60,776 nt of DNA, from contig VLTH01000001.1 in assembly GCA_008125075.1 (NCBI GenBank), positions 609,959-670,734 of the forward strand, read 5' to 3'. How positions within the stretch are numbered: the first letter of the stretch is position 1; each line of letters starts with the position of its first letter. The notes beneath the pieces are model-generated. The model did no database searches, was not told the origin of the DNA, and was given only the letters and a program-made list of their open reading frames with translations. A program made the translations under genes and the position numbers. Below, piece after piece: positions 34,484 through 48,500 of this stretch. The stretch comes from Acetivibrio alkalicellulosi (lineage in GTDB: Bacteria; Bacillota; Clostridia; Acetivibrionales; Acetivibrionaceae).

Positions 34484-35350
34484 ATGATGAGGATGAAAAT
34501 ATATTATTTTTCTGGAACAGGAAATTCATATGTTGTAGCAAAGGATATTGCAAATAAATTAAAGGCAGATTTGATACCTATAGCAGAAGTCATCAATATA
34601 GATAAAATATACATTAATGCTGACAGTATAGGTATCATATTTCCATCTTATTTAGCTCCATTAGCTGGAATACCTCTTATAGTAGAACAATTTATTAGGA
34701 AAATAATCAATATTAAATCCATTCATATTTTTGCGGTTTGCACCTGTGGAGGATATGAATGTGTTAATGCACTTCCTTCATTAAAAAAATTGGAACAAGT
34801 AATAAGGTCATGTGGAGGCAAACTATCGGCAGATTATTCTACAAGACTTCCTATGAACAACTTAGATTATGATCATATACCAATCCCCATAAATAGGAAC
34901 CATGAGACTATTATTAACAGAAGTAAAATCAAGGTTGATAATATTTGCTATCGTATCAAAAAGAAAAAAGGTACTAAATATAAAGTAGTAAAAATTTTAT
35001 TTAACTTAGTAATGACTCCACTATATAAATTGATGCAACAGCCGGTTACAAACGACTTAAAGAAAAAAGCAAAAGAACCATTGGATACTCAACTTAAGTA
35101 TTATGAATTAATTCCATTAACAGATAAAAGTATATTAGTAAATGAAAAATGTAATGGTTGCGGAATATGTAAGAAAGTTTGTCCTGTAAATAATATTATA
35201 ATTGTTAATAGTAAACCGGAGTTTCAACATAGATGCCAGATGTGTTTTGCTTGTGATGAGTGGTGTCCGTCCAGTGCAATTCAGCATTGGAGTAGATCTG
35301 AAAGCGTAAAGTATCATCATCCAGACGTAACAATTTCCGATATATTATAA
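34484..35350 (+). CDS. EFR1-type flavodoxin/ferredoxin fusion protein
   Basis: The 288-residue protein combines an N-terminal flavodoxin-like domain (YYFSGTGNSYVVAKDIA, the FMN phosphate loop) with a C-terminal pair of 4Fe-4S motifs: CNGCGICKKVCP near residue 223 and CQMCFACDEWCP near residue 250. These EFR1-family proteins are cytoplasmic electron carriers common in clostridia. The start follows AAGGAGATGCA; ATG 34484 or 34487 are both possible. It stands alone between a GNAT gene and a convergent SDR gene. Confidence 0.9.
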   Translation: MMRMKIYYFSGTGNSYVVAKDIANKLKADLIPIAEVINIDKIYINADSIGIIFPSYLAPLAGIPLIVEQFIRKIINIKSIHIFAVCTCGGYECVNALPSLKKLEQVIRSCGGKLSADYSTRLPMNNLDYDHIPIPINRNHETIINRSKIKVDNICYRIKKKKGTKYKVVKILFNLVMTPLYKLMQQPVTNDLKKKAKEPLDTQLKYYELIPLTDKSILVNEKCNGCGICKKVCPVNNIIIVNSKPEFQHRCQMCFACDEWCPSSAIQHWSRSESVKYHHPDVTISDIL

Positions 35351-35414
35351 AATGAATAGTATAATTAATTAGGTATTTGATGGAACACGACAAGTATAAT
35401 TAATTTCCATACCA

Positions 35415-36182
35415 TTATTTTATATTCAAATCTTTCTTTAAAAGCTTGGAAATAGTATGCTTTAAAATAGATTTTGGGATCTTAGATACCAATTTTATAT
35501 ATTTAGGAAAAATTTTTGTTTTGCCTGACAAAAGCTTATCTATAGCAATTTTTGCTACAATATCAGGTTTCATAGCTAAATCTGCTTTTGTATTTGCATC
35601 ATCGAAAAAATTAGTATCAGTATCTCCAGGATATAAACAGCTTACAATAACTGATGAGTCCTTTAACTCATATTGCAGGGCTTCTGTAAAAAGACTTACA
35701 AAGGATTTAGTTGCTGAATATACACTAGCATAACCTAAAGGATAAAGACCTGCTACACTAGAAACATTTAAAATATAACCTTTGTTGCGATTCTTAATCA
35801 TTGGCAAAAAATAATGTGTTAATGAAACAATTGTTTTAATGTTTAAATCAATCACTCTTAACTGGTTGTCTAAATTTAGTTTTTCAAACTCGCCAAACAA
35901 TCCAATGCCAGCATTATTTATAAGCATATTTACCATTAGGCCCTTTTTAATACACCAATCATAAATTTCTTCACCTACACTACTTTTGGTCAAATCTATA
36001 GGATAGTACTCAACTTTAATATTGTATTTTTTTTCTAATTTACCTTTTAATTCTTTTAATTTATCCTCTGTTCTAGCTACTAAAATAAGATTCATCTTCT
36101 CCTTAGCACATTTAAAAGCCAATTCTTTACCAATTCCCTTACTTGCACCAGTTATAAGAGTATAGTTATTTTGAATACTCAT
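35415..36182 (-). CDS. Short-chain dehydrogenase/reductase (DltE/YqjQ-like)
   Basis: The 255-residue enzyme has TGASKGIGKELA (cofactor loop) near residue 13, NNAGIGLFGEFE near residue 90 and the catalytic YSATKSF near residue 155. It keeps the complete SDR active site, and the C-terminal LKHTISKLLKKDLNIK extension is basic. The type acting on lipids or ketones in clostridia is similar, but the substrate cannot be deduced. It converges on the EFR1 gene and is divergent from the giant surface protein gene. Confidence 0.88.
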   Translation of the reverse strand: MSIQNNYTLITGASKGIGKELAFKCAKEKMNLILVARTEDKLKELKGKLEKKYNIKVEYYPIDLTKSSVGEEIYDWCIKKGLMVNMLINNAGIGLFGEFEKLNLDNQLRVIDLNIKTIVSLTHYFLPMIKNRNKGYILNVSSVAGLYPLGYASVYSATKSFVSLFTEALQYELKDSSVIVSCLYPGDTDTNFFDDANTKADLAMKPDIVAKIAIDKLLSGKTKIFPKYIKLVSKIPKSILKHTISKLLKKDLNIK

Positions 36183-36574
36183 TATAATGCATCCTTAAGC
36201 GTTATGAGCGTTATGTAAAATTCACATGAATTATTATACCACATATTAGTATAAAGTTGACACATAAATATTAAATTAAAATGGAAAAAATGTTGATTTA
36301 ATTTACAATTTGAAATAAAATTATATAGGAGTAATAAGTTTCTATTTATTGATGCTTTTAATTAAGGAGTTTCTTAAATATTGCGTTCACTTTTCACGGC
36401 GCCTATTTGTCATAAAATAAGGCTTAGTGTAATAGTTATTGGAAATTATATTTTCAGTATTCCTAAATGAAAAAGATACAAATAAATAGATTAAGGAAAG
36501 ACTACTTCCACTATTAAATAGTAGCGGAAGTTTATTTTCAGTATTTGAATAATTAAGAAACGGGGAGTGAATGT
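36183..36574. other. Upstream region of the giant surface-protein gene
   Basis: This 392-bp divergent gap is AT-rich. It contains a hairpin at 36505-36532 (ACTTCC, then the perfect ACTATT-A-AATAGT, then GGAAGT) followed by a T-rich stretch 40 bp before the giant gene. This could be a leader attenuator or the end of an unseen upstream transcript. The ribosome site is CGGGGAGTG. No operator is recognised. Confidence 0.45.
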
Positions 36575-39500
36575 ATGAAAAAGGTGAGGATTTATGTTTC
36601 GGTGCTTTTATGTTTTTTACTTTTATTTGGTCAAATGACAACATCACTAGCTTTAGCTGAAATCTTTCCCAATGAAAGTATTGAATATTTAAGTCAGACA
36701 GTAGAGAATGGGACAGAAGATTTATACTTTGAGGAAATAATGAAAGACAACGATGAGGGTGCTGATTCTATTAGTTTGCATGCACAAGAAGAACTGTTTA
36801 TTTCAGGCACAGTATCATTGCCTGATGAACACATTGCACCACAGGGAGGACTGACTGTAAGAGTCAATGCAAGAACAGGAAATTCAACATTGTCTCAAAA
36901 TGTTGTAATTCCAGAAGGAGAAAAAACAGTTGATTATGCAATAACTGTACAAAGCCAATCTTTATATTCAGTCTATTATAGCACAACCAATTCAAATTAT
37001 TTATCTACAGGCTATTATAATGGTGAAGATACAATACGAAGTAGCACATCTAAACAGGTTAATTTAGAGGATGGAAGTAAAAGTGATATAAATCTTACCC
37101 TTATCCCAATGAGGAGTATTAGTGGAATAGTTTCCTTGCCTTCTAATATAGGTTCACTTGATGCAGATTTAAATGTTACCATTTTTGCAGTTTGTGGAAG
37201 TGACAATAGATCTGTTAGGGTAACAGTACCTGCAAATGAAAATATGGCTGTTTATTCTATTATGGTTCCTCCAAATGAACCAGGTACTGGATATAGCGTA
37301 AGGTACCAGACAGCTAATAATCAAATTGTAGGAACAGCTTATTATACTAATAGTGAGATGACTAGAAATTCAAATATTGCAGAAAAGATAGATGTATCTT
37401 TAAATGATTTTTCAGATTTAAATATAACACTTATGTCAAAAAAAGCAATATCAGGAATCATATCTTTGCCACATTTGGCACCTGAAGGTGGAGTTGTTTT
37501 TACTGTGAGAGCAGTATGTGGATCAGATAGAGATTCTTTAAATGTTACAATACCTGAAGGAAGCCTTTATGCTCCATATGAATTAAAAGTACCTCCAAAT
37601 GATCCTGACACAGGATATTTGATTAGTTATGAGACATCCAATACAAGATATATTTCACCTGGGTACTATAATACAAGTAATAGTGTGAGATTTAATAACC
37701 TTGCAACCTTAGTAAGTGTAAGTCAAGAAGATAAACATCATATTAATATGGATATAATAACAAAAAAGGCTATTAGTGGCGTGGTTAGCATTCCAACGGG
37801 AGTAGCTCCTTTAGGAGGAATTAATGTTACTGTAAGAGCTGCCTATGGTTCTGATACTGCAAACTATGATGTACATATTAATGAAGGTGAATCGTCAGCT
37901 GAGTACATATTATATGTACCAGAAGGATTAGCTTATAAGGTCAATTACCAGACTTTGCACAATGCCTATATACAAACAGGTTATTATAATCAAAATGCTA
38001 CTGTACGTGAATTAGAAGGGGCAAGTGATATTAATACAGTTTCAGGAGACAAAACAGAAATTGATTTGACGTTAATTCCTAAAACTATAATAAGTGGCAA
38101 AGTTTCGTTGCCATTTGGAACCGCACCTGAAGATGGTGTAAGTATAGAAGTAATTGTTGCTCAAAACAACAGAACTATAGAAAAAACGAATATAATAATA
38201 CCTGAAGGTCAAAATAGCGCTACTTATTCAATTTATGTTCCTACAGGAACTGGTTATAATGTATCTTACAAAACTTCAGACAATAAATATGTTAATCAAG
38301 GGTATTACAATAGAAATTCAACTGTAAGACATTTAAATTCTGCAACGTTAATTAATGTAGGTAATGAAGATATTTCAAATATTAATATATTTCTTTTAGA
38401 AAAGCGAACTATAAGTGGGATTTTATCCATGCCTTCAGGCGTTGCACCATCAGAGGGAATTAGTTTTAAAATCACTGCTACATCAGGGAATGATAGTGAT
38501 ACTACAACTGTTACAATTCCAGCAGGACAAAGTACAGTTGCATATTCTCTAAATGTTCCTGCAAATTCAGGGTATATAATAAAGTGTGAATTGCAATCAA
38601 TTTATGCAAATTACATGACGGTAACTTACTATAATGCAGGAGGAACAGTATTTAATGTTGATTCTGCCATGAGGATTGATACAACAGGAGGCAATCAAAA
38701 TAACATAAACATAATGCTTTTAGAAAAAAGAACTGTAAAAGGAACTTTATCTCTTCCGCATGGTACAGCTCCTTTAGAAGGATTGACATTTACCTATGAA
38801 TACAAAGGAAGAATAACCACTATTTATATTCCTCCAGGAGAGAGTTCTGCACCTTTTACTTTATATTATGATCCTGGTGAATACAAGATATTTTACCAAT
38901 GTCCTCCAGATGATATATATGTATCTCGGGGATATTACAGCAAAGCAGGTACTGTTACTGATGAAAGGTTAGCTGATGTTGTTGATGTCAGAACAGGAAA
39001 TCAGGTAGGCATAAATTTAGTGCTTATTCTAAAGAAAACTATAACTGGAAAAGTTGAACTTTCAAATGGAGTAGCTCCACAAGGAGGATATAGAGTTACT
39101 TTAAATGCTTCAGCTAGAGGAGTATCTGAAAAGATTACAGTAACAATACCAGAAGGAAGTAAATCAGCAGATTACATACTTTTTGTACCTCCGGCAAACA
39201 ACTACAAGGTTTGGTATGAGTGCTCTGAAGATTATAATTTTGTAAGCCCTATGTATTATAACTCTAGGGAAATTGTGAGAGATGAATCTTTAGCAACAGA
39301 AATGGATCTTAGGTCGGAGAATAAAACGGGCATAGATTTAAAACTAATTAAAAAGAGAACTATTAGTGGTAATGTTATTCTTCCAACAGGAATTGCACCT
39401 ACAGGTGGAGTTGACGCTACTGTTGTTATAGATAATGGAAAAGACAGCATTAGTATTCCAGTCAATATACCAGAAGGTGAAAGTACTGCTAGCTACACTG

Positions 39501-42500
39501 CTTTTCTTCCAGCTGGTCAAAACTATAGAGTTTTATATAAGGTTCCATTAAATAGTGAATATGCAACAGACGGCTATTTTGGAGTAAACGGGACTACATT
39601 AAATGTCAGTTCAGCTCAATATCTTGATTTAAGTGAAGAAAACAAAACTGAAGTAAATATTACTTTAATACTTAAAAATACTATTAGCGGCACTGTATCA
39701 CTACTCTCGGGTACTGCACCTTCTAGAGGATTAAGAGTAACAGTTCATGCGGGAAATAGTTATTCAACACAAGTTACAATTCCAGAGGGAATGAGTTCCA
39801 TTCCATATGCAATTAAAGTTCCACCAAATGCGGAAGGATCAGGATATAAAGTATACTATAGGCTTAGCTCTAGCAATGTTTACGAAATAAGAGGTTATTA
39901 CAGCGGAAATGGAATGACTGTTGATGAAAGTAGTGCAGAGCTTGTTGATGTTAGTAAATCAAATAAAGAATTAATGCTAACTCTAATACCTAGAACTATT
40001 GAAGATGAAGAAGAACAGGTATTTAGAAACATAAATGGAAGAGTGGTTTTACCTTATGGAGTTGCTCCAACAGGTGGACTTAGAGTAACCTTATTAGCAT
40101 CTAATGGAGTTAATTCAAAATCGGTTTCAGTTACCATACCCCAAGGTTTAAGTTCAATTCCTTATTCAATTTCAGTACCTGAGGGAAAAGGATATAGGGT
40201 TAGATATCAGATATCAAATGAAGCTTATATAACAGATGCATTCTATGGATTGCCAAACACCGTAAGAAATATTGATTTTGCACAATTAATTGATTTAGAA
40301 AAAGAAGATGTTAATGATATTGATATCACCTTGATTGATAAAAAACAAATTACAGGTAGGATTGATTTAGAAAGGGGAATTGCACCTTCAGGTGGAGTAT
40401 CTGTTAAGATAACTGCTTCAAACTCTAGTGACACTGAAAGCAAGACATTTAGAATTCCGCAAGGATACAGCTCGATAAACTACTCTCTCTATATACCAGA
40501 AGGAGATGGGTATAAAGTTCAGTATGAAACTTCAGTAAAAACATTTATGCCTTCAGGTTATTACAGTGATAAGGGAACTACATTAAATAATTCCGAAGGC
40601 AAATTACTAAACATTAATGATCATTTATCAGATATAAACCTAACTGTTATAACAAAAAAGACTATCAGTGGAAAGGTTTACTTATCCTCGGGAACTGCTC
40701 CATCAGGTGGTATGAGAGTAACTGTGAGTGCTGACAACAAAGTAGATAAGGACTCTAGTGTGGTTACAATTCCAGAAGGTTTAAATTATGCAGAATATAC
40801 TCTATACGTTCCTTCAGATGAAGGTTATATTATAAAGTATGAGACAGCAAACAGTGGATTTATTAGTCCTTGTTATTATTCCAGTTCAGGAACTACTGAT
40901 ATTGAGGCTCTCGCAACTCCAATTAATGTTTTAAATGACATGGTAGATATTGATATGACTATGATATCAAGGAGAGCAATTAGTGGAATGATACTTCTTC
41001 CAGAAGGATTTGCTCCTGGTGGTGGTATTGATGTCCGAGTTACAGTGTCAAATTCTAATGAAAGAGTTAATATAAATCTTACAATTCCACATGGAGAAAA
41101 CTCAGTACCTTATTATATAAATTTATCTTCTGATAGAGGATATACAGTTAAATATGAGACAAATTCTGAAGAATATGTTTCAGAAGGGTATTTTAGTGTT
41201 TATGGAACAACCAGGGAGTTGTCTCAGGCAACAAGATTAGATACAATACAGGCAGATCAGGTCGGTAAAAATATTACTCTGATTAAGAAAAAATCTATAG
41301 AGGGAACAGTTTCCCTGCCTTCAGGAATTGCTCCTTTTGGAGGAATAAGGCTTTCCATTAATGCAACCAATGGAAAAGATAGAGGAAGCTCTACAGTAGT
41401 TATTTCTGAGGTAAGTAGCTCAGTTAAATATAAATTATATGTTCCGTCAGGTGACAATTATACGGTTAGTTATTCTATATTAAATGCAGATGGAAGCTAT
41501 TTGTTTCCTGGATACTATGGTGAAGAAGAAACAACTAGATACATATCAAAGACAAGATCAATTGATGTTACAAAAACAAATGCTACAGGTATAAACATGT
41601 TGCTTATACCCAATAGAGTGGTTTCAGGAGTGATTTCACTGCCAGCAGGTACTGCTCCTACAGGAGGATTAATAATTGATGTAACTGCATCTAACGGAGT
41701 TGATGGAGTAAAAACTTCAGTAGCTATGTTGCAGGGAACCAGTTCAGTGCCATATAGAATTTATCTACCGGAAGGAAACGACTATTCAATAGGCTATACA
41801 ATAAATAATGAAAACTATTTATCAGGATACTATAATGCTGGTGAAACTGTTTTATTAAGAGAAGATGCAACATTATTTAATGTGGGCAAAAGTGATATAT
41901 CAGGTCTTAACATGACTATGATTTTAAAGAAAGTAATAAGTGGTACTGTAAGCTTGCCAGGTGGAGCTGAGGCACCTTTAGGAGGAATAAATGTAACATT
42001 AAGTGCTGGAAACTTCAGAACCAATGTGTTAATTCCCCAAGGCGAAAGATCGGCAGAGTATTCTTTGAAAGTAGCACCAAATAGACTTGGAAGAGGCTAT
42101 ACCTTGCAGTATAATATTCCATCAAACTTAGATTATGTTACAACAGGATATTACAATTTTGATAAAACAGTGCCAGGTGTACAAACTGCAACAACTATTG
42201 ATGTAATAGATGGAGATAAATCAAATATCAACATAACTATACTAGATATGAGCATTATTCGTGGAATAGTCAAATTACCATTTGGCACTGCACCAGAAGG
42301 TGGAATGGAAATTACTGTTTCAGTAGCTAATACATCTTACAACACAACGGTAACTATTCCTTATGGAGCAAGTCAAATACCTTATGAATTAAGACTTCCT
42401 CCAAATAGGTTTGGAACAGGCTATAGAATTAGATATTCGGTAAGTCCAATATATGGTTATGCTCAAACAGGTTTTTACAGTGACGGGGGAACTGTCATAA

Positions 42501-45500
42501 ATACAAACCAAGCTACACTTATTGATGTATATGATAGCAATCAAGCTAACAAGGACATAACTCTAATAGCTAATAATTATATATCTGGAACTGTTTCATT
42601 AGGTGATAAAGTTGCTCCAGTGGGAGGACTAAAGCTAAGTGTTATTGCCTTAAATCAAAGTGCAAGTAGCTCTGTAAATGTGGTAATACCTGAAGGAGAG
42701 GCTACAGTAGACTACGTATTAAACATTCAACATGGAACAGGTTATAGACTCTACTATACTACCAGTGATTATAATTATGTAGAAAATGGTTATTACAGCA
42801 GTTCGTCAGAAACGGTATCTGATTTAGCTAGAGCAACTGTATTTAACGTTAGTGGTAATGTTGAAGGAAAAAATCTTAGACTTATATCAAAAAGAAAGAT
42901 TTCTGGTTTAGTATCACTACCTAATGAACAGTTAGCACCAGAAGGAGGAATAAGTGTAGAGGTATTTATTGAAAATAGACACTTTAAAGATTCAATGCTT
43001 GTCTTTATACCTGAAAACACCAATTACCAAAGCTATAGCTTCAATATGCCTCCATTCGATAACTATAGATTGGAATATGTATTAAATGAAAAAGAATATG
43101 TTAACAGGGGCTTTTATTCTAAAGATGGCACTGTCTTAATTCAAAACCAAGCGACTCTTATAGACAACACAAATGAAGATGTAGATAATTTAAATATTAC
43201 ACTTGTTAAAAACAGAATTATTAGGGGATATGTATTACTTCCCTCAGTAACTAACTTACAAGGAGGACTTGATGTAAAGGTAACTGCTACAAATAACAGG
43301 TATTCAAATGATGATAATATTAATATCCCTGAGGGCAGTAATATAGCTCCATTTTTAATATCAGTACCTCCTTCATCAGAATACACATTATCATATCAAG
43401 TATCTAGAAATTTAGACTACGTACATATTGGATATTACAATGAGAATAGTACTGTTTCTTCTAGAAATATGGCTTCTTTAATTGATGTTTCTAAAGAGGA
43501 TTGGGAAGGATTAAACTTAAACATTATAAATTATAATTCAATAAGTGGTGTTGTAAATTTACCTGTAGGAAATGCTCCAACAGAAGGAGTAACAGTGAAG
43601 GTTGTTGCTAAAAGTTCTTCTAATACAAGGGAAATAACTGTAACTATACCTGAAGGGGAAAACTCTGCACCATATAATATGTTTGTTACTAATGGAAGTA
43701 ATTATAAGGTTTATTACCTTATGAGTACAAATCCTCAATATGCAGATAAAGGTTTTTATACTCCTTTTTATACAGTGCTAGATGAAAAATCAGCAGTTAA
43801 TTTAAATACAAATACAGAATCTAAAAAAGACATTAATCTAACTTTGATACCAAAGAGAACGATAAGCGGTATAATTAAACTTCCCTCAGGAGAAATTGCT
43901 CCTTATGAAGGTATTGATGTTGATGTAATAGCTATAGGAGGAGATAAGACAACTGTAACAATACCCTCAGGCAGTAATTATACTTCGTTTTCTCTTAATG
44001 TACTTCAAAATTCACATGGTGAGGGATATAAACTGAAGTTTGAGCTTGCAAAGAATTATGGATATGTAATTTATGGTTATTATAGTTCTTCTGGAAGTGT
44101 AAGACTAGAACAAAATGCCATAAACATAGATATAAGCAGCGGAGATGTAAATGGTATAGAACTTCAGATTATGAGACCTAGAATCATTTCGGGAAATGTA
44201 TATTTAAAAGAAGCTGTGAAAGCAGAAAATGGACTGAGAGTAAATATCATTGCTTCAAATACTATAGACAGTGTCTCAACTCAAGTGATTATACCTAAAG
44301 GAGCCGATAGCGCACAATATTCCTTAAGTGTACCTCCTAATGATATTGGCAATGAGTACAAGGTAAGATATGAGAATTGGACTAATGATAATTATGCCAA
44401 TCAAGGGTATTTTAGTACTTCAGGAACAACAAGAACATCGGCTTTGGGAAGCTATGTAAATGTTAGGAATGATGATGCACAAGACATCAATATAGGTATA
44501 ATAGAAAAGGTAATTGTATCAGGGAAAATTTATTTTCTAGATGGAGAAGCTCCAAAAGGTGGAATTACAATTGGAGTAAAAGTTGAAAACAGTACTGACA
44601 GTAATACATCATATGTAACTATGCCAGAAGATTCAGACAATGTTGAGTATAAGCTTTTAATTCCTGCTGGAAATGGATATAAAGTTAGTTATGAGTTTTC
44701 AACAAAAAATGATTATGTCCCATGGGGATTCTACAATAGTGATGGTACTGTTTACATAACCGAAAATGCTCAACTATTAGATTTGACATATGGGGACATT
44801 GATAATATAGACATGAGTATAATGGAGAAAAAATCAATAAGTGGAATAGTTGCATTACCTCAAGGAGTAGCTCCACAAGGAGGCATAAAGGTTGAAATTT
44901 ATGCAGAAGAGGCAGGAGACACATGGGTTACCATTCCGGAAGGAGAGAGATCTGTTGAGTATTCAATTAAAGTTCTTCCAGATGTTTCTGAAAATAGAGG
45001 ATACAAAGTAAGATATGTTATATCCTCAATTCATGGTCTTGTAACATATGGTTTTTACAATGAAAATGGAACAGTAAGAAATAGTAAATTGGGGACTTTT
45101 GTAAATGCAAGCGATAAAGATGTATCTGGTGTGAATATTACCATAATGGAATTAAAAGAAGTTAAAGGCAGAGTAAATCTTCCTGAGGGAGTGGCACCAA
45201 GAGGAGGAATAGCATTAAATGTTACTGTATCAAATGAGGTAGATGGAGTATCTCAGGTTGTTGTAATTCCTCAGGGTGAGAGTTTTGCAGAATACTCTAT
45301 AAGTATTCCTCCTAACGACACAGGATACAATTACCTTGTGAAATATGAGAATTGGTTAAACCCTATTTATACAACATATGGCTATTATGGAAAATCAGGT
45401 ACAGTGACTAATATATCCTTTGCAGATACTATAGATGTAAATAAAAATAATGCCAAGGATATTGATATGACATTATTAAAAAAGAAAACTGTAAGTGGAA

Positions 45501-48500
45501 CAATAATAGTACCTGAAGGATATTCGCTTCCTGACAATGGACTTGAAATGAGAGTATATGTTTCAAATGGTATAGAAACATATTATCAAACAATCAATAT
45601 ACCCTATGGAACATATTCACTACCATATTCAGTTTATGCAGAATCAGGTTCAGGGTACAGACTATATTACATAATTAGCAACTCTGATGATTTTATGTAC
45701 TATGGTTTTCATACTTTTGAGGGAACGTCAACTGATTACGATAGGGCTAAGACCTTTAGCATTCTTGACGAAAATATAACTGAAAGAGATCTACATCTTC
45801 TTCCAGCGAAAAAAGTATCGGGAACTATATCAATTCCTGAAGGGTTTAACTTATCAGAAAGGCTTAGAATAAATATAAGTGCGTCTAATGAATTTAATAT
45901 TGGAAGTACTACAATTGAAATTCCAATAGGTGTTAGAACTGTAGAATATGTTTTAAGGCTTCCAGTTGGTGATGGATATAAACTAAAGTATAGTATTTTA
46001 CCTGTAAAGGGATTAGCACAAACTGGTTATTATAGTGAAGAGGGAACGGTTAGGGAAATATCTTCAGCAATTGAATTTGAAGTAAGTACAGAAGATATCT
46101 TCTATAAAAATCTTACTTTACTAGAGAATATGGCTATTAGTGGGCTTATAATGCTTCCATATGGCAACGCACCTGAAGGAGGATTAAAAGTAACTGTAAC
46201 GGCAACTAATTCTTATGAAAATTCACATATTACGGTAGAAATACCAGAGGGTAAAAGCAGTGTACCTTATGTATTAAGTGTATCACCAAATCCTGAGAAT
46301 TCACCATATATTATAAGGTACAACATAGTAAGCATGGATTATTCTGATATTGGTTATTATAGCATAAATGGTACTAGAACTCTTTCAAGCATGGCATCAC
46401 CTATAGATGTAAGTAGAGAAAATGCTCAGGACATAGATGTTACACTAATTGAAAAAAGGGTTATAGGTGGTAAAGTTTCCTTACCAAAGCCTGCAGGAAA
46501 AGATGGCTTAGATGTAACAGTAAAAGCAATAGGAAGAAACATAGAAGATCATGTGGTAACTATACATATTTCAGAAGGGGAGCTAGAAGCGCCTTATGCA
46601 TTGAAGGTTTCGCCTAATGCAGAAGATGTTCACTACAAGATATCTTATGAAATAAGTGATGGAGAGGGATATGTTAAAAAAGGTTATTACAACTGTGGTC
46701 TAACAGTTCCAGACATAAACCTTGCAACTCCTATTAATGTAAGCAACAGTGATTATAATAATGCAGACCTTGAACTCATAAAAAGTGAAACTATTTCAGG
46801 TAGAGTGTCACTTCCTAATGATGAAAAAGCTCCAATTGGAGGCATTTCTGTCACTGTATTTGCTCAAAAAGCTGATTACACAGGATATAGGGTTAGTAAA
46901 AGCATTTCAATACCACAAAATCAGAGTTATGCAGATTATGTTTTAAATGTTCCAATAAGCAATTCTAAAGTTTTAGAGGTTGAGCTAAAAGCAGTTACTG
47001 ATAATGGTACTGTTGATACAATAGATGATTACACAATAGATACCAGAGTCTTTATACCTATGAAGGAAGAAATGAACTCAGATTATCATGTTGGATACAG
47101 TTATTTTGTAAACGACAGGTATTTTGAAAATGGTTTCTATTCTGAAAATGGAACAGTAGCTTCAACTAATTTAGCTCAATTTGTCAATGTAGCTTCAAAT
47201 GAAGCAGGAGATGTTAACCTGACACTTTTACCAAAAGTAAGAACAATTAAAGGAACTGTTGTGCTTCCAACAGGTAATACAGCTCCTTCGGGTGGAGTAT
47301 CAGTTAAGCTAGAAGCTATAAATGAGTTGTTAGATTATAATATTCAAAGGACAGTAACAATTCCTCAAGGTGCTTCATCTGTGAATTTTGATATATTTGT
47401 GCCAGCACTTGATGGATATAGTATTATGTATTCAGTAGATTCCAAATTTAAATTTGTTACAACAGGTTATTACTCAGTAACAGGAACTAAGGGAAAACTA
47501 AGCTCATCCACACCAATAAACGCTTTTGAAAGTGATGTAAACGATATTGGTATTAACATTCTGCAGGGTAAAGAAGTAAGTGGAACAGTATCTTTGCCAT
47601 CTGGATATAGACTTCAAAGAGATGATTTTTGGTTTTGGGTTAATGTATCCAATGAAAACTATAAGTCGTCTCAGTATGTAGATATGAGAAGGAACAGTAA
47701 CTCAGCCAGCTATTCAGTTTATGTTCCAGAGGGATCTGACTATATTGTAAGCTATTCACTTATACCGTTGTTTGGTGAATATGTAGAAAAAGGCTATGTA
47801 AGTTATAGTATTACTACACCTAATAAAAACAATGCAGTCAAATTTAATGTGGCAGATAACATAAGAGGTGTAAATATAACTCTTTTACCTGCTGGCAGAT
47901 CAATTGGTGGAACTGTTTCTTTACCAGATGGTACAGGAGTTGTTCCATATAATTTAAGTGTTCCTGCAGCAAATAATTATACTATGGAATACACTTTAAA
48001 AACAGAAAAAGAATCTTTGATTAGTAAAGGGTATTATAGTAAAAATGGTACTTCAACTCGCTTGACTGATTCAACTTTTTTAAATGTAACAAACACAAAT
48101 GCATTTGATGTGAGCATTTCACTTATAGATAAAGAAAGTATAGAAGTTGATGGAATGATAATAAACAAAACATCTGTTATGTTAAATTCAGGTCAAAGTG
48201 TTGGATTAGGAGTTAGATTTATACCTTATAACGCTACAAATAGAAGTGTTAAATGGTACTCTAGCAATACAAACATAGCTGTTGTATCATCTGATGGAGT
48301 TGTAACAGCAAAAACGCCTGGTACAGCAATTATAAGAGCTGTTAGTAATAATTCACATATTGTTATGTGTGTTGTTTCTGTTAGAAATTCAGATATTCAA
48401 GAAGTATTTATGGATAAGAGTTCTATTTCCTTAAATGCCGGAGAGATTGAAAGGCTTAATGTAATTACACAAATTTATGGAGATTTTATTTGGATGTCAG

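Noticed and set aside
36795-48140. Possible CRISPR or recent tandem repeat array
   Set aside because: Periodicity is about 324 bp, coding and strongly diverged; there are no short identical repeats with unique spacers.
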